16,638 nucleotides of DNA from Gammaproteobacteria bacterium (GTDB lineage Bacteria > Pseudomonadota > Gammaproteobacteria > HK1). This document shows positions 1-7,805 of the stretch, one piece after another. A program made the translations under genes and the position numbers. The DNA lies in NCBI GenBank assembly GCA_020444775.1, contig JAGRHX010000558.1, positions 1 to 16,638 of the forward strand, written 5' to 3'. Every line of letters begins with the position of its first letter. The stretch's first letter is position 1. Under the pieces are notes generated by a model that saw only the letters and a program-made list of their open reading frames with translations, ran no database searches and was not told where the DNA came from.

Positions 1-378
1 GACATCTGCGTGCTCGGTGCCTTCCAGGTGTCGGAGAAGGGCGATCTGGCCAACTGGTCGACCGGCGAGCCCGGAGCCATTCCGGCGGTTGGTGGCGCGA
101 TGGATCTTGCGGCCGGCGTCCGCGAGGTGTTCGTGCTGACCACTCACACCACCAAGAGCGGCGAGCCGAAGATCGTCGAGCAGTGCGCCTATCCGTTGAC
201 CGGTCCGGCCTGCGTGAGCCGCATCTATACCGATCTCGCGGTCATCGACGTTACCGACGACGGTCTGATCGTGCGCGAGATGGTCGATGGTCTGGACTTC
301 GAGGAACTGCAATCGAAGACCGGCGCCCGCTTGAGACTGGCCAATGACTGGAAGCGGATCCAGGTCCCGGCCCTGTGA
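1..378 (+). CDS. 3-oxoacid / 3-oxoadipate CoA-transferase subunit B, 3' part only
   Basis: The reading frame is open from the first base, so the 5' part of the gene lies outside the window; the first GTG at base 10 is internal. The 125 visible codons match the C-terminal half of class I CoA-transferase beta subunits (PcaJ/ScoB/AtoA group). Visible hallmarks are a GAFQVSEKGDLANW block, an AIPAVGGAMDLA block, and PLTG followed by a RIYTDLAVIDV strand. These enzymes move CoA from succinyl-CoA to a 3-oxo acid, either 3-oxoadipate in aromatic catabolism or acetoacetate in ketone-body use. The catalytic Glu region and subunit A are off the left edge, so the substrate cannot be decided here. The family call is secure; the choice between pcaJ and scoB is not. 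Confidence 0.9.
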   Translation, partial: DICVLGAFQVSEKGDLANWSTGEPGAIPAVGGAMDLAAGVREVFVLTTHTTKSGEPKIVEQCAYPLTGPACVSRIYTDLAVIDVTDDGLIVREMVDGLDFEELQSKTGARLRLANDWKRIQVPAL

Positions 379-493
379 TCGGTGATGGCGGACGCGACCG
401 GCGCGTCGGTGAGGGGACGGACGGGCGTGAGGATCGCGCCGGGTCGGACCCGCTGATCCGGATGGACTCTTCGAGGCAGAGGTAGGGCTGAAC

Positions 494-2167
494 ATGAGCA
501 CGCGAGAGCACAGGCGCCGGACCGGCGCGCAGGCGTTGGTCGACAGTCTGGTCGCGCACGATGTGGATACCGTGTTCGGCATTCCCGGTATCCAGCTCGA
601 CCCGCTCTATGACGCGTTCTTCGAGCAGAGCAACCAGCTGCGGGTGATCCACACCCGTCACGAGCAGGGCGCGGCCTTCATGGCCATGGGCTATGCGCAG
701 GCCAGCGGTCGCAGCGGCGTGTTCGCGGTGGTGCCCGGGCCCGGGCTGTTGAACGCGATGGCCGCGGTCTCCACCGCGAGGACCGCCAACCTGCCGGTGC
801 TGGGGCTGACCGGTCAGATACCGTCGTATCAGATTGGTCTGGGCTACGGCATGGCCCATGAGCTCGAGGACCAGCTCGGCATGGCGCGTGGCGTGGTCGA
901 TCACGCGGTTCGGGCCGAGCATCCCGCGCAGGTGCCCGAGCTGATGCAGGCGACCTTCAAGGCCATGCATGGTGGGCGACCGGCACCGGCGGTGTTCGAG
1001 ATGGCGCCCGACGTGCTGGCGGCCTCCGCGCTGGTGGCCGATGCGTCGATCGGCGGTTCCCCCCGCGAGCGTGGCTGGGGTTGCCCGATGCTGCCCGACG
1101 CCGACGCCGTGCAGCGCGCGGTGGACCTCGTCGGTCGGGCGCGACGACCTGCGATCTTCGTCGGTGGTGGTATCTTCGACGCGGTCGAACCGTTGCGGCG
1201 TCTGGCCGAGCGTCTCAACGCACCGGTAGTGATGTCGCCCAACGGCGGTGGTGCCTTGCCCGCCGACCATCCGCTGGCGCTGGGCATGATCGCGGGCCAG
1301 CAGATCTGGCCGGACATCGATCTGGCACTGGTCATCGGCACCCGATTCATGTCACCGGCGCTGGCCTGGGGACGTGAGGGCGAGCTCCCGGTGATTCGTA
1401 TCGATGCCGATCCGATGCAGATCGTCAAGCCACGACCGCCACAGGTGGCGATCGCCAGCGATGCCTGTATCGGTATCGAGGCGATACTCGAGGCCCTGGG
1501 CGACGGTCAGCTCGGTTCGAGTGAACATGCCGAACGCGTGGCCGAGATCAAGCGTGAGACGGAGCGGACCTTCGCGACCCTGCAGCCGCAGGCCGACCTG
1601 GCCCGCGCCATACGTAGCGCGCTGCCACGCGATGGCATCGTCGCGGTCGACGTCACGCAGATGGCCAGCTTCGTGCGCTACGGCGGCTTTCCCATCTACG
1701 CTCCACGCAGTCTGCTGGCGCCCGGCTACCAGGCGACGCTCGGCTTCGCCCTGCCGGCGGCGCTCGGCGCCAAGGTGGCCCAACCGGATCGCAAGGTGAT
1801 CGCGCTGTGCGGTGACGGTGGCTTCATGTTCACCATGCAGGAGCTGTCCACCGCGGTCCATCATCGCATCCCGGTGGTGGTCATCGTCTTCGACAACGCA
1901 AGCTTCGGCAACGTCAAGACCATCCAGAAGAACAGCTATGGCGGACGGCACATCGCCGTGGATCTCAGCAATCCAGATTTCGCGGCGATGGCGCAGACCT
2001 TTGGCATGCACGGTGAACGCGCCGAGACCCCCGCCGCGCTGGAGTCCGCGCTGACACGCTGTCTGGCGCTCGACGGACCGGCACTCATCCAGGTGCCGAT
2101 CGGCGAGGTGCCGAGCATCTGGAAACTGGTCAAGCGACCACCCTCGCAGGGTCAGACCCGCGGCTGA
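494..2167 (+). CDS. Thiamine diphosphate-dependent enzyme, acetolactate synthase-like (557 aa)
   Basis: Full-length member of the ThDP enzyme superfamily with the usual three domains. The N-terminal Pyr domain (about 10-175) holds the cofactor-activating Glu57 in the HEQGAAFMA block, preceded by the VFGIPG motif. A central Rossmann-like domain (about 200-335) contains a VGGGIFDA stretch. The C-terminal PP domain carries the metal/diphosphate motif starting GDGGF at 440 and ending at Asn468. The ATG follows a purine-rich AGAGGTAGGG stretch, which supports this start. Acetolactate synthase, oxo-acid decarboxylases and glyoxylate carboligase all share this layout. No small regulatory subunit gene or ilvC lies next to it, so a role in branched-chain amino acid synthesis is not supported. 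A catabolic 2-oxo-acid decarboxylase or carboligase is equally possible. It starts 115 bases after the CoA-transferase gene and could be co-transcribed with it. Confidence 0.85.
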   Translation: MSTREHRRRTGAQALVDSLVAHDVDTVFGIPGIQLDPLYDAFFEQSNQLRVIHTRHEQGAAFMAMGYAQASGRSGVFAVVPGPGLLNAMAAVSTARTANLPVLGLTGQIPSYQIGLGYGMAHELEDQLGMARGVVDHAVRAEHPAQVPELMQATFKAMHGGRPAPAVFEMAPDVLAASALVADASIGGSPRERGWGCPMLPDADAVQRAVDLVGRARRPAIFVGGGIFDAVEPLRRLAERLNAPVVMSPNGGGALPADHPLALGMIAGQQIWPDIDLALVIGTRFMSPALAWGREGELPVIRIDADPMQIVKPRPPQVAIASDACIGIEAILEALGDGQLGSSEHAERVAEIKRETERTFATLQPQADLARAIRSALPRDGIVAVDVTQMASFVRYGGFPIYAPRSLLAPGYQATLGFALPAALGAKVAQPDRKVIALCGDGGFMFTMQELSTAVHHRIPVVVIVFDNASFGNVKTIQKNSYGGRHIAVDLSNPDFAAMAQTFGMHGERAETPAALESALTRCLALDGPALIQVPIGEVPSIWKLVKRPPSQGQTRG

Positions 2168-2188
2168 GCACGGTAGGGCGCCACCGTT

Positions 2189-2209
2189 GCCGGCCTCAGT
2201 GTGGCCGGT
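2189..2209. terminator. Candidate hairpin between convergent genes
   Basis: A 7-bp stem (GCCGGCC pairing with GGCCGGT, one G-U pair) closes a 7-base loop. It lies where the thiamine-enzyme gene and the dioxygenase gene converge, and overlaps the last codon and stop of the latter. The position suits a shared transcription stop, but no T run follows on either strand, so this is only a candidate. Confidence 0.25.
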
Positions 2210-3032
2210 CGCCGACAATCTGGACGCGAATCATCTCCCGCGTGTGGCCGGGGTAGTCGTTGAGAGCGATGTGCATCAGGCAACGGTTGTCCCAGAAGAC
2301 GACCGCACCCGGTGACCAGCGTATCCGGCAGGTGAACTCCGGGCGCGTGGCGTGCGCGTACAGGTACTCGAGCAGCGGCTCGCTCTCGGCCTCGGTCATG
2401 TTCTCGAAACGTCGCGTGTAGGCGATGTTCACGAACAACGATCGACGTCCTGTCTCGGGATGGGTGCGGATCACCGGGTGCAGGCTCTCGGTCGGCCGCC
2501 AGGCGTCGTCCTCGCGGACCTTGGAGGCGCGGCGCGCGTTGAGCCGCGCGCCGGGACCGGCGACGCGGGTGTCGTTGTGTACCGCGCGCAATCCCTCGAG
2601 CATACGCTTCATGCCATCGGACAAGGTCTCGTAGGCGAGGTACTGGCTGGCGAACAAGGTGTCGCCACCGACCGGGGGCAGGATACGGGCATGCAGTATG
2701 GCGCCCATCGGCGGATTGGCCAGACAGGTGGTGTCGGTGTGCCATTCACCGCCGACCACCGCACGGTCCTTGGGCGTCTTGCGAATCGTGATGACCTCGG
2801 GAAACTCGCCCTCGGCAATGAGATTGGGGTGTATCACCAGATCGCCGAATCGGCGACCCAGATCGCGCAGCGCCGCGGGCTGCAGATCCTGGTCGCGTAC
2901 GATCAGCACCTGGTGATCGAGCAGCGCCTGTCGCAGATCCTGCAAGCGCGCCGGGTCGAGCGGCGCGGCCAGGTCCAGACCACTGACCTCGGCGCCCAGT
3001 GCGCCGGCGATGGGTTCAATATGCAGCGACAT
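2196..3032 (-). CDS. TauD/TfdA-family 2-oxoglutarate/Fe(II)-dependent dioxygenase (278 aa)
   Basis: Non-heme iron dioxygenase that couples 2-oxoglutarate decarboxylation to hydroxylation of an organic substrate. The iron-binding facial triad is visible as His98-Thr-Asp100 (in GGEWHTDT) and His254 (in WDNRCLMH). Arg265 and Arg269 sit where TauD/TfdA bind the 2-oxoglutarate carboxylate. The length is typical of the family. The chosen start (MSLHIEP) has GGAGA seven bases upstream; a longer frame reaching 3101 has a non-family N-terminus. Family members act on taurine, other sulfonates, phenoxyacetates, sulfate esters and further acids, so the substrate is not predictable from motifs. No ABC transporter or sulfonate gene is next to it. 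It stands alone on the minus strand, 140 bases downstream of the small YrhK gene. Confidence 0.88.
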   Translation of the reverse strand: MSLHIEPIAGALGAEVSGLDLAAPLDPARLQDLRQALLDHQVLIVRDQDLQPAALRDLGRRFGDLVIHPNLIAEGEFPEVITIRKTPKDRAVVGGEWHTDTTCLANPPMGAILHARILPPVGGDTLFASQYLAYETLSDGMKRMLEGLRAVHNDTRVAGPGARLNARRASKVREDDAWRPTESLHPVIRTHPETGRRSLFVNIAYTRRFENMTEAESEPLLEYLYAHATRPEFTCRIRWSPGAVVFWDNRCLMHIALNDYPGHTREMIRVQIVGDRPH

Positions 3033-3172
3033 GCAAGATTCTCCGCGGCAGGGTATCCGTCGACGCTTTGCTCGAGGCAGCGTGCTCGGACTGATTGGCA
3101 AGTGAGCCTCGATTGTCGCCGCCTGCCCCGGCGCTGGCCAGTGTCGGCACCCATTTCAGATTGTCCGATCCT

Positions 3173-3448
3173 TCATCGACGGCCGCGACTGATGACGCGA
3201 CGTACGTGGATGAGCCCGATCAGCTTGATGGTCGGCTTGCACATCAACTGCGCGCTGCCGATGATGAACAGCCAGGTGCCGCTGTCGACCAGGGTCTTGT
3301 TCAGGAACATGAAGCTGCCGATCAGGAACCACACGGCGATGAACAGATCGTTCAACGCGCCGAGCGCCTCGTACCGGTGCGTGATGGTCAGGTGTTCCTG
3401 ACCCAGCTCGACCGTGACCGTGTGCTCGTTCTCGTCTTCCGTCTTCAC
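3173..3448 (-). CDS. YrhK-domain small membrane protein (91 aa)
   Basis: Short protein with an acidic, soluble N-terminus (residues 1-30), two hydrophobic helices (about 31-50 and 56-72) and a basic C-terminus ending in RRVISRGRR. The RYEALGALNDLFIAVWFLIGS region and the following GTWLFIIGSAQLM helix resemble the YrhK-like family, whose function is unknown. The short positively charged tail suggests the C-terminus lies in the cytoplasm. The start is a GTG with only a weak purine stretch upstream, so it is uncertain, but no better Met occurs before the first helix. It diverges from the oxidoreductase gene across a 157-base gap. Its stop is 140 bases from the dioxygenase start, so co-transcription with that gene is possible. 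Confidence 0.75.
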   Translation of the reverse strand: MKTEDENEHTVTVELGQEHLTITHRYEALGALNDLFIAVWFLIGSFMFLNKTLVDSGTWLFIIGSAQLMCKPTIKLIGLIHVRRVISRGRR

Positions 3449-3605
3449 CGACTACCGTCGCCTGCTTGCGCCTGACCGAATCCTAACGCGCGTCGCGTCG
3501 CCATGAGCGCCGATGGCCGCCCGCCCCGCCGGAAGGCGGTCGCGAGCTGCCCCTTACACAACAAATACACGATCAAGCACACGAACGAGAATGCGAGGTA
3601 CGAGT

Positions 3606-4658
3606 ATGAGCATGCAGGTAGCCACATCCATCGTGCAGCACGATCTGCGTCGCTCGGCCGAGGTGGCCGCGGCCGCCGAGGCGACCGGCTACGATATTGC
3701 CCAGTCGATGGAGAACCAGCACGACCCCTATCTGGTTCTTGCCGCTGCCTGCACCAGCACCCGGCGTATCGAGCTCACCCCGTCGATCGCGCTGTCCTTC
3801 GTGCGCAGCCCGGTTGCCACCGCCTATGCCGCGTACGACCTGCACGTCTCCAGCGACGGCCGCTTCGTGCTCGGTCTGGGGTCACAGGTGAAAGGCCATA
3901 ACGAGCGTCGCTACAGCGTGCCGTGGACGCCGGCGGCGACCCGTATGCGCGAGGTCATCGAGGTGATCCAGGCGGTCTGGCGCTGCTGGGAGCTGGGCGA
4001 GCCGCTGGACTATGCCGGCGAGCAGTACCGGGTGAACCTGATGCCACCGAATTTCCGGCCCAAGTCGTCCGGTCTGGGTCGTATTCCGATTGCCATCGCC
4101 GCGGTCGGCCCGGCCATGCTGCGTCTGGCCGGTAGCCATTGCGATGCGGTCTATCTGCATCCGTTCTGCACCCGTGCGTACGTCGAGAACGTGGTGATGC
4201 CGGAGCTGCAGACCGGATTCGAGCGGGGCGGGCGCACGCGCGAGCAGTTCCGCATCTCGGGTGGTGGCTTTCTGGCGACCGGCCCGGACGAGGCGGCGGT
4301 GGCCGAGCGTGTCGAGTGGGTGCGTCAGCGAGTGGCCTTCTACGGTTCCACCCGCAGCTACCACGGGGTGCTCGCCCAGCATGGACTGGAGGACCTGGGC
4401 ATGAAGCTCTATGAGATGTCCAAGGTCGGAGCCTGGGACAAGATGGCCGCCGAGGTCTCCGACGAGGTGGTCGCCCTGTTCGCGGCGATCGGCACCTACG
4501 ACCGTATCGAAGCCGAGATCAAAAGCCGTTTCGGCGGCGTCAGTGACGTCATCTCCGAGGGCAACGGCTACGGCCGCGCGCCGCAGCTGCCGCCGGATCT
4601 GATTGCCGACATCAGGCGCATTCCGACCTCGTTCTCCGGCTTCGACCGAAGCTGGTAG
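3606..4658 (+). CDS. LLM-class (luciferase-like) flavin/F420-dependent oxidoreductase, MSMEG_2256-like (350 aa)
   Basis: Bacterial luciferase-like TIM-barrel protein. Characteristic stretches are SMENQHDPYLVLAAA near 34-48, ELTPSIALSFVRSP near 56-69, and an SDGRFVLGLGSQVKGHNERR block near 83-102. The last resembles the TIGR03617 subgroup (MSMEG_2256 family), which is named as probably F420-dependent. The reaction would be a two-electron oxidoreduction or monooxygenation of an unknown substrate. The start was set at the ATG preceded by GAGG with a seven-base spacer; the frame is open 31 codons further upstream but that part is low-complexity and lacks a ribosome site. Whether F420 or FMN is used cannot be told from sequence alone, and no F420 biosynthesis gene is present in this window. 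The gene is monocistronic by layout, diverging from the YrhK gene. Confidence 0.85.
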   Translation: MSMQVATSIVQHDLRRSAEVAAAAEATGYDIAQSMENQHDPYLVLAAACTSTRRIELTPSIALSFVRSPVATAYAAYDLHVSSDGRFVLGLGSQVKGHNERRYSVPWTPAATRMREVIEVIQAVWRCWELGEPLDYAGEQYRVNLMPPNFRPKSSGLGRIPIAIAAVGPAMLRLAGSHCDAVYLHPFCTRAYVENVVMPELQTGFERGGRTREQFRISGGGFLATGPDEAAVAERVEWVRQRVAFYGSTRSYHGVLAQHGLEDLGMKLYEMSKVGAWDKMAAEVSDEVVALFAAIGTYDRIEAEIKSRFGGVSDVISEGNGYGRAPQLPPDLIADIRRIPTSFSGFDRSW

Positions 4659-4844
4659 AGCATAGCGCGCTCAGCCGTCGGTACGGTCAGCCACGGCCGC
4701 GCGCCTGGCGCGGGCAGAACTGCGAACGCTGCAACGTTTTCAGCCTGCCGACCGTGGGTACGCCGCCGGGTGGCTGAAGAAGCCTGCTCTGGGGCCGTTA
4801 TCCCGGTCAGTCTGGTAGGCCGCAATCGGAATGGTCCGTAGTCG

Positions 4845-6236
4845 ATGACCCTGGTCCTGTTCTTTCTGACCCTGATGATGCTGTGGCGCTTCGCGCAGGC
4901 CAACGGCATGCCGGGTGGATTGTTCGTGGTCCTCGGCGGCGTGTTCTACGCAATCTGCAGCCTGGTCTTGAAGGCTCATCCGCTCGACGCCGGTGCCGCC
5001 GCGGTGTTGCTGGACGCCGGTCTGGTGTTGCTCATCGTGCTCACCGGACATCACTGGTTGCCAGCACCGGTCGCGACCCTGCTCTACGATTCCGAGGCGC
5101 ACACGGCACGTGGCGCGCGCTCGCTGTGCGAGCTCGGCTACTGGCTGCGCACGCTGCTGACGCGCAGACCGGCCATCTGGGTGGACGAGGATCTCGGCCA
5201 CCCAGGTCTCAAGCTCGTCAAGTCGGCGGTGCTGCGCGGCGACTTCATCGAGGCGAGACGCATCCTGGCCATGAGCAGTCACGACGAGCGGCTGTTCCTG
5301 GTCCGGCGTCTGGCAGCGACCGAAGGCCGTGCCACCTTCATCGACGAATGGCTGATGAGCATGCCCGGCTGTGGTTACGCGCATCTGGTCGATGGTGCCA
5401 ACTGCATCCATCTGGGCTGGCGTGCCCGTGGTAAGGGCACCGCCGATACGGTCTCGGCTCGACACGCGAGCATCTACATCCAGCATCTGTTGAACGCGCA
5501 GGACGCCCTGGAGCGTGCGGTGCTCTTCAATCCGCAGGACAGCGCGCCGTTGGTGCTGCTGTTGGAGACGGCCAAGGGACTGGGCGAGCGCCATCAGCTG
5601 AAGACCCTGTTCGAGCGGGCGCGAACGCTGGAGCCGCGCGGATTCTTCGCGCATTGCGCAATGCTCGAGGCGCAGTGTGAGCGTTGGGGTGGCTCACATG
5701 GGTCGATGTTCGAGCTCGTGGAACGCTGCATCGCCGATCTGCCCGACGCTCACGCGTTGCATGCCTTACCGGTGATCGCGCACATCGAAGCCTGGACCGA
5801 CACCCGGCTCGACTACCCGTCACGTGCCATTGGCACTGAGGAATACTTTGGCAACCCCAGCGTCAGGGACTGCATTCAGCACGCCTGGCAGAGGTTTCAG
5901 GGACAGAAGTCTACGGCCGATACGTCCGAGAACGATGATCGAGCGGGCGCGGCGGCGACCACCATCGACCCGGCGACGCTGGTTGCACGCAACGCCTTCG
6001 CGTTTGCGTTCCTGGCGACAGGGCAGCGACGACTTGCGGCCAGCCTGCTGCGCGACCTGGGCAATCGGGTCTGTGAGGACTACTGGCAGCATCTGGCCCA
6101 GCCGCTGGAGCATCCATTGTTGCGCACCACCGCCTTGAGCCACGTCTACAGCCATGTCTGGCGACAGGTCGGGCTGGCGCCGGAGGCGCTGATGCCCGTA
6201 CCGACGGTGGCCGATCCACCGTGGCAGGACCGATGA
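4845..6236 (+). CDS. DUF4034-like protein with N-terminal membrane helices (463 aa)
   Basis: Two or three hydrophobic segments open the protein (about 1-17, 25-42 and 52-68), followed by a cytosolic or periplasmic alpha-helical region. Residues about 115-320 resemble DUF4034, a helical repeat-like domain of unknown function. They include YAHLVDGANCIHLGWRARGKG (178-198), an ALERAVLFNPQDSAPL helix (221-236), ERWGGSHGSMFEL (279-291) and AHIEAW (312-317). Residues 358-378 form a polar, Ala-rich linker, and a final helical part extends to the C-terminus. DUF4034 proteins are usually soluble, so the membrane-anchored N-terminus is notable. The 186 bases upstream contain a short GC palindrome (4700-4712) and no clear promoter. 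The ATG lacks a strong ribosome site, so the start is moderate. It is followed 25 bases later by another membrane-protein gene, probably in the same operon. No function is assigned. Confidence 0.7.
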   Translation: MTLVLFFLTLMMLWRFAQANGMPGGLFVVLGGVFYAICSLVLKAHPLDAGAAAVLLDAGLVLLIVLTGHHWLPAPVATLLYDSEAHTARGARSLCELGYWLRTLLTRRPAIWVDEDLGHPGLKLVKSAVLRGDFIEARRILAMSSHDERLFLVRRLAATEGRATFIDEWLMSMPGCGYAHLVDGANCIHLGWRARGKGTADTVSARHASIYIQHLLNAQDALERAVLFNPQDSAPLVLLLETAKGLGERHQLKTLFERARTLEPRGFFAHCAMLEAQCERWGGSHGSMFELVERCIADLPDAHALHALPVIAHIEAWTDTRLDYPSRAIGTEEYFGNPSVRDCIQHAWQRFQGQKSTADTSENDDRAGAAATTIDPATLVARNAFAFAFLATGQRRLAASLLRDLGNRVCEDYWQHLAQPLEHPLLRTTALSHVYSHVWRQVGLAPEALMPVPTVADPPWQDR

Positions 6237-6261
6237 TCGAGGAACGGAGCGGAGAACGAGC

Positions 6262-6909
6262 GTGAGCGGAATCGAACTGCTTGTGTACGTGTTCTTGTGT
6301 CTGTCGTGCGCGCTGATGCTCTGGCATGCCCTGGGCGTGATGATCCGCACCCATCACACCGTCGGTCAGGAGGACGGGCTGCTGGTCGAGCCGGTTCCGG
6401 AGAGTGCCTGGCACGGACTCTACCAGTCACGCTTGTGGCGCGAGGACGAGTGGGCCAGGGCCAACGGGTTCCAACGCGCCGGTGCCTGTGTGTTCATGGA
6501 CCGTCTGGGGGTGTTCTGGCAGCGTGACGAGGGCCACGAGATGCTGCTGGCCCGATTCTGCGAATCGGGCGTGGTTCACGAGCGGATCACGATCATCGAC
6601 AGCGCGACCAGCATCACCAGCAGCGACCGGGACGAGCTGTTGGCGATGCCACGACCGCCGCGTCGGATCTTCGAGGCGCGACGCTATCACAGCCTGGACC
6701 AGCTCGAGGCCGGTCACTTGCTGCTGGTGCAGACCCAGGTCGCGCAGCGTCGCTGGATCCCCGGTCAGCTGCCGTTGACCACCATCGGACTGTTCCAGCA
6801 CATGCTCAACGAGCGCATCGAGCACGTGCGCGCCATCCCCTTCTATCCCTTGCGTGCCGTGCTCTGGTCCTTCGCGGCCTTGTCGAGCACGCCCAGACCC
6901 GCGGAGTGA
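6262..6909 (+). CDS. Uncharacterised single-span membrane protein (215 aa)
   Basis: I do not recognise this protein. One hydrophobic helix (about 4-28) is followed by a hydrophilic domain of roughly 185 residues. The segment WREDEWARANGFQRAGACVF (59-78) and the following RLGVFWQRDEG stretch look like an alpha/beta domain that could sit on the membrane surface. The C-terminus is short and Pro-rich. The GTG start follows a GGAG eight to ten bases upstream. The gene begins 25 bases after the DUF4034-like gene, on the same strand, so the two are likely translated from one transcript and may form a membrane complex. The next gene downstream is convergent, so the operon ends here. Confidence 0.65.
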   Translation: MSGIELLVYVFLCLSCALMLWHALGVMIRTHHTVGQEDGLLVEPVPESAWHGLYQSRLWREDEWARANGFQRAGACVFMDRLGVFWQRDEGHEMLLARFCESGVVHERITIIDSATSITSSDRDELLAMPRPPRRIFEARRYHSLDQLEAGHLLLVQTQVAQRRWIPGQLPLTTIGLFQHMLNERIEHVRAIPFYPLRAVLWSFAALSSTPRPAE

Positions 6910-6932
6910 CCGGTCCTGCAGGCAGCAGGGCA

Positions 6933-6972
6933 GAGTCAGGGCGGATTCAGGGCAGATTCAGGGCAGATCCAG
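6933..6972. repeat. Tandem 11-base repeat, three copies plus a partial
   Basis: The sequence reads GAGTCAGGGCG, GATTCAGGGCA, GATTCAGGGCA, then GATCCAG. Copies two and three are identical; copy one differs at two positions. The array covers the end of the convergent intergenic gap and the last codons and stop of the minus-strand Lin0512 gene. The unit is 11 bases, close to one helical turn. It may be a slippage product. Confidence 0.7.
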
Positions 6973-7299
6973 ACTGACCGCGATGGCCGCGCTTGCGATC
7001 ACGGCCACGTCACCGCGCTCGCGGTCCGGGATGTCCAGCCCGCCCTTGACCGAGCGTACGCTGACCTTGCCATGTGGCAACGTGCTCGCAATCCGGTCGC
7101 AATCGACCTTGTCCGGCGCCTGCGTGCCGATGGTCACCTCGACCACCATCGACTCGATATCTTTACCTAGAGCCCGGGCGAAACCCAGTGAGCTGTGATG
7201 CAGCGCGTCCTGCACCGCGCGTAGTGCCGCCTTGGTGTAGTCGCCGCCGTGCAGGTCGTTGCCGGCCCCCATCTCCAGGATCACTCGCTTAAGCGCCAT
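6958..7299 (-). CDS. Lin0512-family protein, canonical-motif copy (113 aa)
   Basis: Conserved protein of unknown function. The family hallmark GxGxDxHG is intact at residues 11-18 (GAGNDLHG), followed by a DYTKAALRAVQDALHHSSL helix. Later conserved elements are VEVTIG (53-58), LPHG (74-77) and a KGGLDIP stretch (85-91). The protein is short, with no signal peptide or membrane segment, so probably a small cytosolic alpha/beta protein. The start at MALKRV has GGAGG upstream, and the frame further upstream belongs to the preceding gene. Its first 11 bases overlap the end of the upstream paralogue, which implies translational coupling. The two proteins align without gaps over 113 residues with about half identical, so they arose by duplication and may form a heteromer. 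The gene ends inside an 11-base tandem repeat. Confidence 0.82.
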   Translation of the reverse strand: MALKRVILEMGAGNDLHGGDYTKAALRAVQDALHHSSLGFARALGKDIESMVVEVTIGTQAPDKVDCDRIASTLPHGKVSVRSVKGGLDIPDRERGDVAVIASAAIAVSLDLP

Positions 7300-7651
7300 T
7301 GCCCGCTGCCTCCGGTATGTCCAGCCAGACGACCGCGCCCGCATGGGCGATGATGGTCGCGTCGCTGCCGCTGTCGTTGGGGATCTCCAGTCCGCCCTCG
7401 ACGACCTCGACGCTGCCGGTGCCGTGGGGCAGCACGTCCAGCACCGCCTGCTTGTCGACCTCGTTCGGGCGTGGCACGCCGATGGTCACCTCGACGCGCA
7501 TCGAGTCGGTGTCCATGCCCAGCGCTCGGGCGACGCTCAACGAGTTGTGCCAGAGAGCGTCCTTGAGCGCGCGCACCGCGGCCTTGGTGCAATCACGGCC
7601 GCGGATATCGGTTCCCATGCCGATCTCCAGAACCATGCGTTTGGCTGTCAT
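7289..7651 (-). CDS. Lin0512-family protein, divergent-motif paralogue (120 aa)
   Basis: First gene of the tandem pair. It aligns end to end with its neighbour, sharing CTKAA/YTKAA, ARALG, VEVTIG, LPHG and GGLEIP/GGLDIP elements. The hallmark motif reads GMGTDIRG (11-18), so the usual His at position 17 is Arg. A nine-residue tail (EAAGNGA end) extends past the end of the partner. The ATG follows AGGAG with an eight-base spacer, a good ribosome site, and the stop TAA lies inside the start region of the downstream copy. The upstream region is shared with a divergent aldolase gene, so the two directions may respond to the same regulator. The function of the family is unknown to me. A regulatory or subunit role next to a copy keeping the His is an inference. 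Confidence 0.82.
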   Translation of the reverse strand: MTAKRMVLEIGMGTDIRGRDCTKAAVRALKDALWHNSLSVARALGMDTDSMRVEVTIGVPRPNEVDKQAVLDVLPHGTGSVEVVEGGLEIPNDSGSDATIIAHAGAVVWLDIPEAAGNGA

Positions 7652-7805
7652 GCATCTGACTCCTGATGGAATGGCGTCATCGGCCGACGGGCATCGCCCG
7701 AACGGATACCGGCCGAGGAGACGTCGAAATAGGACAGATCCGCGACTTTAACCCGGATTGCCTCGCGGCTCACGGCTGTAGGCAGGTATCGATGATTGAC
7801 CTGTG

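Noticed and set aside
251..1270. Open frame of 339 codons on the minus strand opposite the CoA-transferase and thiamine enzyme
   Set aside because: It covers parts of two clear plus-strand genes and the gap between them and shows no motif.
2352..3401. Long open frame (349 codons) on the plus strand opposite the dioxygenase and YrhK genes
   Set aside because: It spans two real genes on the other strand, lacks a family signature and has no plausible ribosome site; a shadow of GC-rich coding.
4700..4712. GC palindrome CGCGCCTGGCGCG between the LLM gene and the DUF4034 gene as a terminator
   Set aside because: The stem is only five pairs with a three-base loop, no T run follows, and such palindromes arise easily in DNA of this composition.
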